In this document: one piece after another, positions 30,644-33,217 of the stretch
Layout of the letters: each line of letters begins with the position of its first letter
Position numbering within the stretch: the first letter of the stretch is position 1
Assembly: GCA_026414805.1 (NCBI GenBank)
Contig: JAOAIH010000031.1
Coordinates: forward strand, 1 to 33,217
Origin: Spirochaetota bacterium
GTDB taxonomy: Bacteria > Spirochaetota > UBA4802 > UB4802
Direction: 5' to 3'
Length of the DNA: 33,217 nt
Translations under genes and position numbers: made by a program
The notes under the pieces: model-generated
The model's input: the letters and a program-made list of their open reading frames with translations, nothing else
Told to the model about the DNA's origin: nothing
Database searches by the model: none

Positions 30644-31678
30644 ATGAAAAAAAAATACTACTATGCTTTGATAGGTTTTATTGCGTTTATAGCAGTATAT
30701 CTTCTAATCTTCCATAAGGGTGATAATGTCCAATCGCGTATTGATTATATAAAGAATGGTGGCGTAGTACCACCGGTGAACATGTTGTTACAAGCTTTTC
30801 AAGCTGATGAAGAATTACGTGCCCGCCTTCAGGCTGATTTTGATATGCAGGATGTTGTTCAGTATTTCAGAGATAAATATGGCAAAACTATCCACCATAA
30901 ACATACACAGGTTATGCTGGTTGAAAAGCTTATGAGCTATTTAGTCAAAATGTATCCTGAGGATTGGGTTATATATTTATATGCAATGCTGCGTGAAATA
31001 TTCCCGGGAATGGAAAATGAAATATTTGATACATTTGAAAAATTATATAAGTATAATAAATGGTTGGAAGAAAACAAGAATGGCCTTGCCCAATTAAATT
31101 CTAAAGAAAAACGTGATGCGTTGTGGAAAAAACGGTATGAGATATTTGGTGAAGATGCAGAACAGGTGTGGGAAGCAGAAAAACGCAATGAGCCTATTTA
31201 TAATGCACTGGACACAATTAGTACAGGCAATATGAGTTTTGATGAAAAACTATCGCTTTATACTCAAAGTATACAGGAAGCATACAAAAACAATAGTAAC
31301 GATTTTGTTGCTCGCAAGCAGCAGGAATTGATGAATTCGTTTCTTGATATTGATAGTGTCCAGAAAGATCTTGCTGAAATGAGCCCGCAGAAGCGCAAGG
31401 AAAGTTTAAAAGAGTTACGAAAGGCTATGGGCCTTGACAATGCTGCATTACAGCGATGGGAAGAACTTGACCAGATACGTGACCAGCGCTGGGATGCAGG
31501 TATGCAGTACATGCAGCAGCGATCTGAACTTGAAAAAAAATATAAGGGAGCAGAGCTTGAAAAGCAACTTGACAGCTTGCGAATAAAATATTTTGGCAAT
31601 GAAGCGGAAACAATCAAAGCGGAAGAACAAAGTGGCTACTACAGGTTTACACAACAGCGCAAGTATGGGTTGGAATAA
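30644..31678 (+). CDS. lifO: Lipase-specific foldase (lipase chaperone, Lif/LifO family)
   Basis: Membrane-anchored steric chaperone that folds family I lipases in the periplasm. One N-terminal helix (YYYALIGFIAFIAVYLLIF, about 5-23) leaves the rest outside. The body is almost entirely helical, as in the Burkholderia foldase that wraps its lipase. KEKRDALWKKRYEIFGEDAEQVWEAE, the middle helices, MSPQKRKESLKELRKAMGLDNAALQRWEELDQIRDQRWDAGMQYM and LEKQLDSLRIKYFGNEAETIKAEE match the order and FG-E-A pattern of the family's extended helical domain. 344 aa is the usual size. The family hallmark RxxFDYxLSAxGE of the first mini-domain is not recognisable; ADFDMQDVVQYFRDKYGK is the nearest stretch. ATG 30644 follows AGGAG. 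It sits after its two presumed clients and overlaps the next gene. Confidence 0.82.
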   Translation: MKKKYYYALIGFIAFIAVYLLIFHKGDNVQSRIDYIKNGGVVPPVNMLLQAFQADEELRARLQADFDMQDVVQYFRDKYGKTIHHKHTQVMLVEKLMSYLVKMYPEDWVIYLYAMLREIFPGMENEIFDTFEKLYKYNKWLEENKNGLAQLNSKEKRDALWKKRYEIFGEDAEQVWEAEKRNEPIYNALDTISTGNMSFDEKLSLYTQSIQEAYKNNSNDFVARKQQELMNSFLDIDSVQKDLAEMSPQKRKESLKELRKAMGLDNAALQRWEELDQIRDQRWDAGMQYMQQRSELEKKYKGAELEKQLDSLRIKYFGNEAETIKAEEQSGYYRFTQQRKYGLE

Positions 31679-32699
31679 AATATTCATTATACCTTTCAGT
31701 GCTCTGTGCATTTGCCTTTCAGTTCAGTGTAACAGCAAAAAGGTTGTGGAATATGGTGTGTTTGCACCTTCACGACTTGCGTATGTGAAGGGTCAGGATG
31801 GCTGTACGCCAATTGACTTTGACAAGCAGTATACTATGTGGACATTTGGTGATACCATTACTGATGACGGAATGATTTCCAACAGCCTTGCATTCACACA
31901 AAAAGTTACTACACACAATGTGGCACAATTGCAATTTTCCTATTACCAGGAAAGAGGAAAGATTGTGCAATTTATAAAAAATGAAGCAGGTGAGGATCCG
32001 GCCAGGGACAGATTGTGGGCATTTGATGGCATTCGTATAGGCGATACCGTGTATGTGTACTTTGCTCATGTATATATACACGACGCTGCTGCACCATTGT
32101 CATTCACAATGAAGGAAAGTTCACTTGCGTATTGGAAGGTGCCATTCAAATGGCAGATTGGCAACAAAATACAATTTATCCGCAAAAAAAACATGTTTAC
32201 AGGCAATGTACCTGCATTTGGTGCTTCAGTACTTGAAAGTGGCAACTTTGTATATGTTGTTGGGCACATCAGTGAAAAAAACAAAAGCGGGATTGTGATT
32301 GCAAGGGTTGACAAAAATAGTATCATAGATCAAAGTCAATATGAATTTTTACAGGGCGATAGTAACTGGAACAATAGACTTGATTCTGCAATTAGATTAT
32401 ATGGTGATGTCGCTGGCGAATGTTCTCTGTCGTATGACGATGGGTTACAGTCATTCTGTATGGTGTATTGCCAGCTTTTCACTGGCAATATAATAGTGTG
32501 CATGTCAAAAACAGTGGAAGGATTGCCCACTGCACAAAAGTACACAGTATATATGCCACCCCGATTACAGGGAAGTAGCATGATGTATTATTCAGCAAAG
32601 GCGATAGCTCATGATAGTAATCAATGGTATATTGTATATATGAATCCAATGGACTATCAGCCATATCTAATTAAGGTTGATGTTGAAAAATATTTTTAA
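31665..32699 (+). CDS. Predicted lipoprotein, DUF4185-like beta-propeller
   Basis: About 344 residues. The N-terminus GWNKIFIIPFSALCICLSVQCNSKK looks like a lipoprotein signal with Cys21 as lipidation site; SVQC is a loose lipobox. The remainder is beta-rich with the repeat style of five-bladed propellers of the DUF4185/glycosidase-like group: VKGQDGCTPIDFDKQYTMWTFGDTITDDG, DRLWAFDGIRIGDTVYVYFAHVY, GASVLESGNFVYVVGHISEKNKSGIVIARVD, ECSLSYDDGLQSFCMVYCQLF and AKAIAHDSNQWYIVYMNP. The FGDT and DG elements resemble the first blade of DUF4185 proteins. The start at 31665 overlaps the foldase end by 14 bases, so it is co-translated. An ATG at 31593 in frame would lie far inside the foldase gene. Its role with the lipases is unknown. 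Confidence 0.75.
   Translation: MGWNKIFIIPFSALCICLSVQCNSKKVVEYGVFAPSRLAYVKGQDGCTPIDFDKQYTMWTFGDTITDDGMISNSLAFTQKVTTHNVAQLQFSYYQERGKIVQFIKNEAGEDPARDRLWAFDGIRIGDTVYVYFAHVYIHDAAAPLSFTMKESSLAYWKVPFKWQIGNKIQFIRKKNMFTGNVPAFGASVLESGNFVYVVGHISEKNKSGIVIARVDKNSIIDQSQYEFLQGDSNWNNRLDSAIRLYGDVAGECSLSYDDGLQSFCMVYCQLFTGNIIVCMSKTVEGLPTAQKYTVYMPPRLQGSSMMYYSAKAIAHDSNQWYIVYMNPMDYQPYLIKVDVEKYF
32601..32611 (+). repeat. Iterated motif GCGATAGCTCA, exact copy
   Basis: Exact copy (GGCGATAGCTCAT) within the DUF4185-like gene, read as Ala-Ile-Ala-His, the same frame and codons as the copy in the ABC ATPase gene although the proteins are unrelated. Confidence 0.7.
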
Positions 32700-32875
32700 T
32701 GTATGGAGACGTTGCTTGTTGTTATATGGTACAGTTGCCCAAATGCAGTGAAAATATTGACAGCAAAGCACATCCGGTACCTAATTCAGGTTCAAATATT
32801 AATATAATGTAATGGCAAAATACTAATTTAAGCCCCAAATGATATTGTTAACATTCTAAAGAAGGATAGTAGCGT

Positions 32876-33217
32876 ATGAACAACAAAAAAATATTATTAG
32901 CAATGATTATAACCTGCTTTGTAGCAGTTATAGTTTCATTATACTTGCTTTACGTTCATTATTTCCCGCTAGTGCCCGATGCTACATTATATTCCTTATG
33001 TACTGCTGGGACAATGTTTGATTGCAATGCTGTCAATACCAGTGCCTATGCAGTATTGTTTGGCATGCCACTGTCAGCATGGGGAGTGGCATTCTATTTA
33101 TTTTTTATAGCAGTAATTTTACTTTCTATTATATTTTATAAAAAGATAAAGACAATAACATTATCTGAAATTAAAGGTGGTGTTATTGTAGGAGTATTTT
33201 TATTTACTGCATTTGCA
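32876..33217 (+). CDS. Vitamin K epoxide reductase (VKOR) family protein, N-terminal part (cut by window end)
   Basis: Integral membrane enzyme that passes electrons from thiol oxidation to quinone, forming disulfides in exported proteins. The 114 visible residues contain a first helix (ILLAMIITCFVAVIVSLYLLY), then LCTAGTMFDCNAVNTSAYAVLFGMPLSAWG, the VKOR signature with loop cysteines Cys42 and Cys50 and the conserved Ser of NTSAY. A second helix (VAFYLFFIAVILLSIIFY) and the start of a third follow. The quinone-side CxxC lies beyond the edge, as would any fused thioredoxin or DsbA-like domain. GAAGGA precedes ATG 32876 by ten bases. TTGACA at 32757-32762 and TATAAT at 32803-32808 occur upstream but are not correctly spaced with each other. 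The lipases just upstream carry paired cysteines. Confidence 0.9.
   Translation, partial: MNNKKILLAMIITCFVAVIVSLYLLYVHYFPLVPDATLYSLCTAGTMFDCNAVNTSAYAVLFGMPLSAWGVAFYLFFIAVILLSIIFYKKIKTITLSEIKGGVIVGVFLFTAFA

Overview
The window is AT-rich DNA from a diderm (Gram-negative-type) bacterium. Evidence is a TolC-family outer-membrane factor, a LolA/LolB-like periplasmic protein, lipoprotein signal sequences and secreted lipases with a membrane-anchored foldase. Gene content (MacAB-like exporter with a hairpin-less adaptor, HD-GYP protein, RmuC, AcuC-like deacetylase) would fit a free-living spirochaete or a relative. That assignment is inference, because no marker gene here fixes the phylum.

Layout. 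1-623: the start of a FadN-type 3-hydroxyacyl-CoA dehydrogenase (minus strand, cut by the edge). 1002-1163: tRNA-Cys and tRNA-Leu. 1180-1521: a small membrane protein. 1867-7477: a compact plus-strand run of adaptor, FtsX/MacB-type permease, LolD/MacB-type ATPase, Tyr-rich lipoprotein, TolC-like protein and alpha/beta hydrolase, which reads as one export operon. 7659-9608: a sodium:solute symporter with its small accessory subunit, closed by a strong terminator. 9766-12559 (minus): rmuC and a Na/Pi-cotransporter-like protein. 12924-20153 (plus): a small Cys protein, aroA, aroH, a LolA-like protein, rsmE, thiS, a coiled-coil protein, a radical SAM protein, a hotdog thioesterase and an HD-GYP protein. 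20264-23224: LysE exporter, a 52-aa ORF, a phosphoesterase and an AcuC-like deacetylase. 23478-27304: a secreted protein with 14 WD40 repeats and a caspase domain, overlapping a PH-like membrane protein. 27970 to the end: two paralogous secreted lipases, a lipase-specific foldase, a DUF4185-like lipoprotein and the start of a VKOR-family disulfide-forming enzyme.

How the parts fit. The last block looks like a lipid-scavenging module: two lipases, each behind a promoter overlapped by a near-perfect 32-34 bp palindrome of TetR-operator style, one foldase to fold them, and a VKOR that could supply their disulfides. Fatty acids released would feed beta-oxidation, represented by the FadN-like gene at the other end. 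No regulator that would bind the palindromes is encoded here.

The signal least explained by gene content is a short word, GCGATAGCTCA, present six times exactly (both strands, inside and between genes), with many truncated copies. At most about 0.02 would be expected by chance, so it behaves like a genome-wide iterated motif (HIP1-, DUS- or Chi-like). All counts were made by eye.
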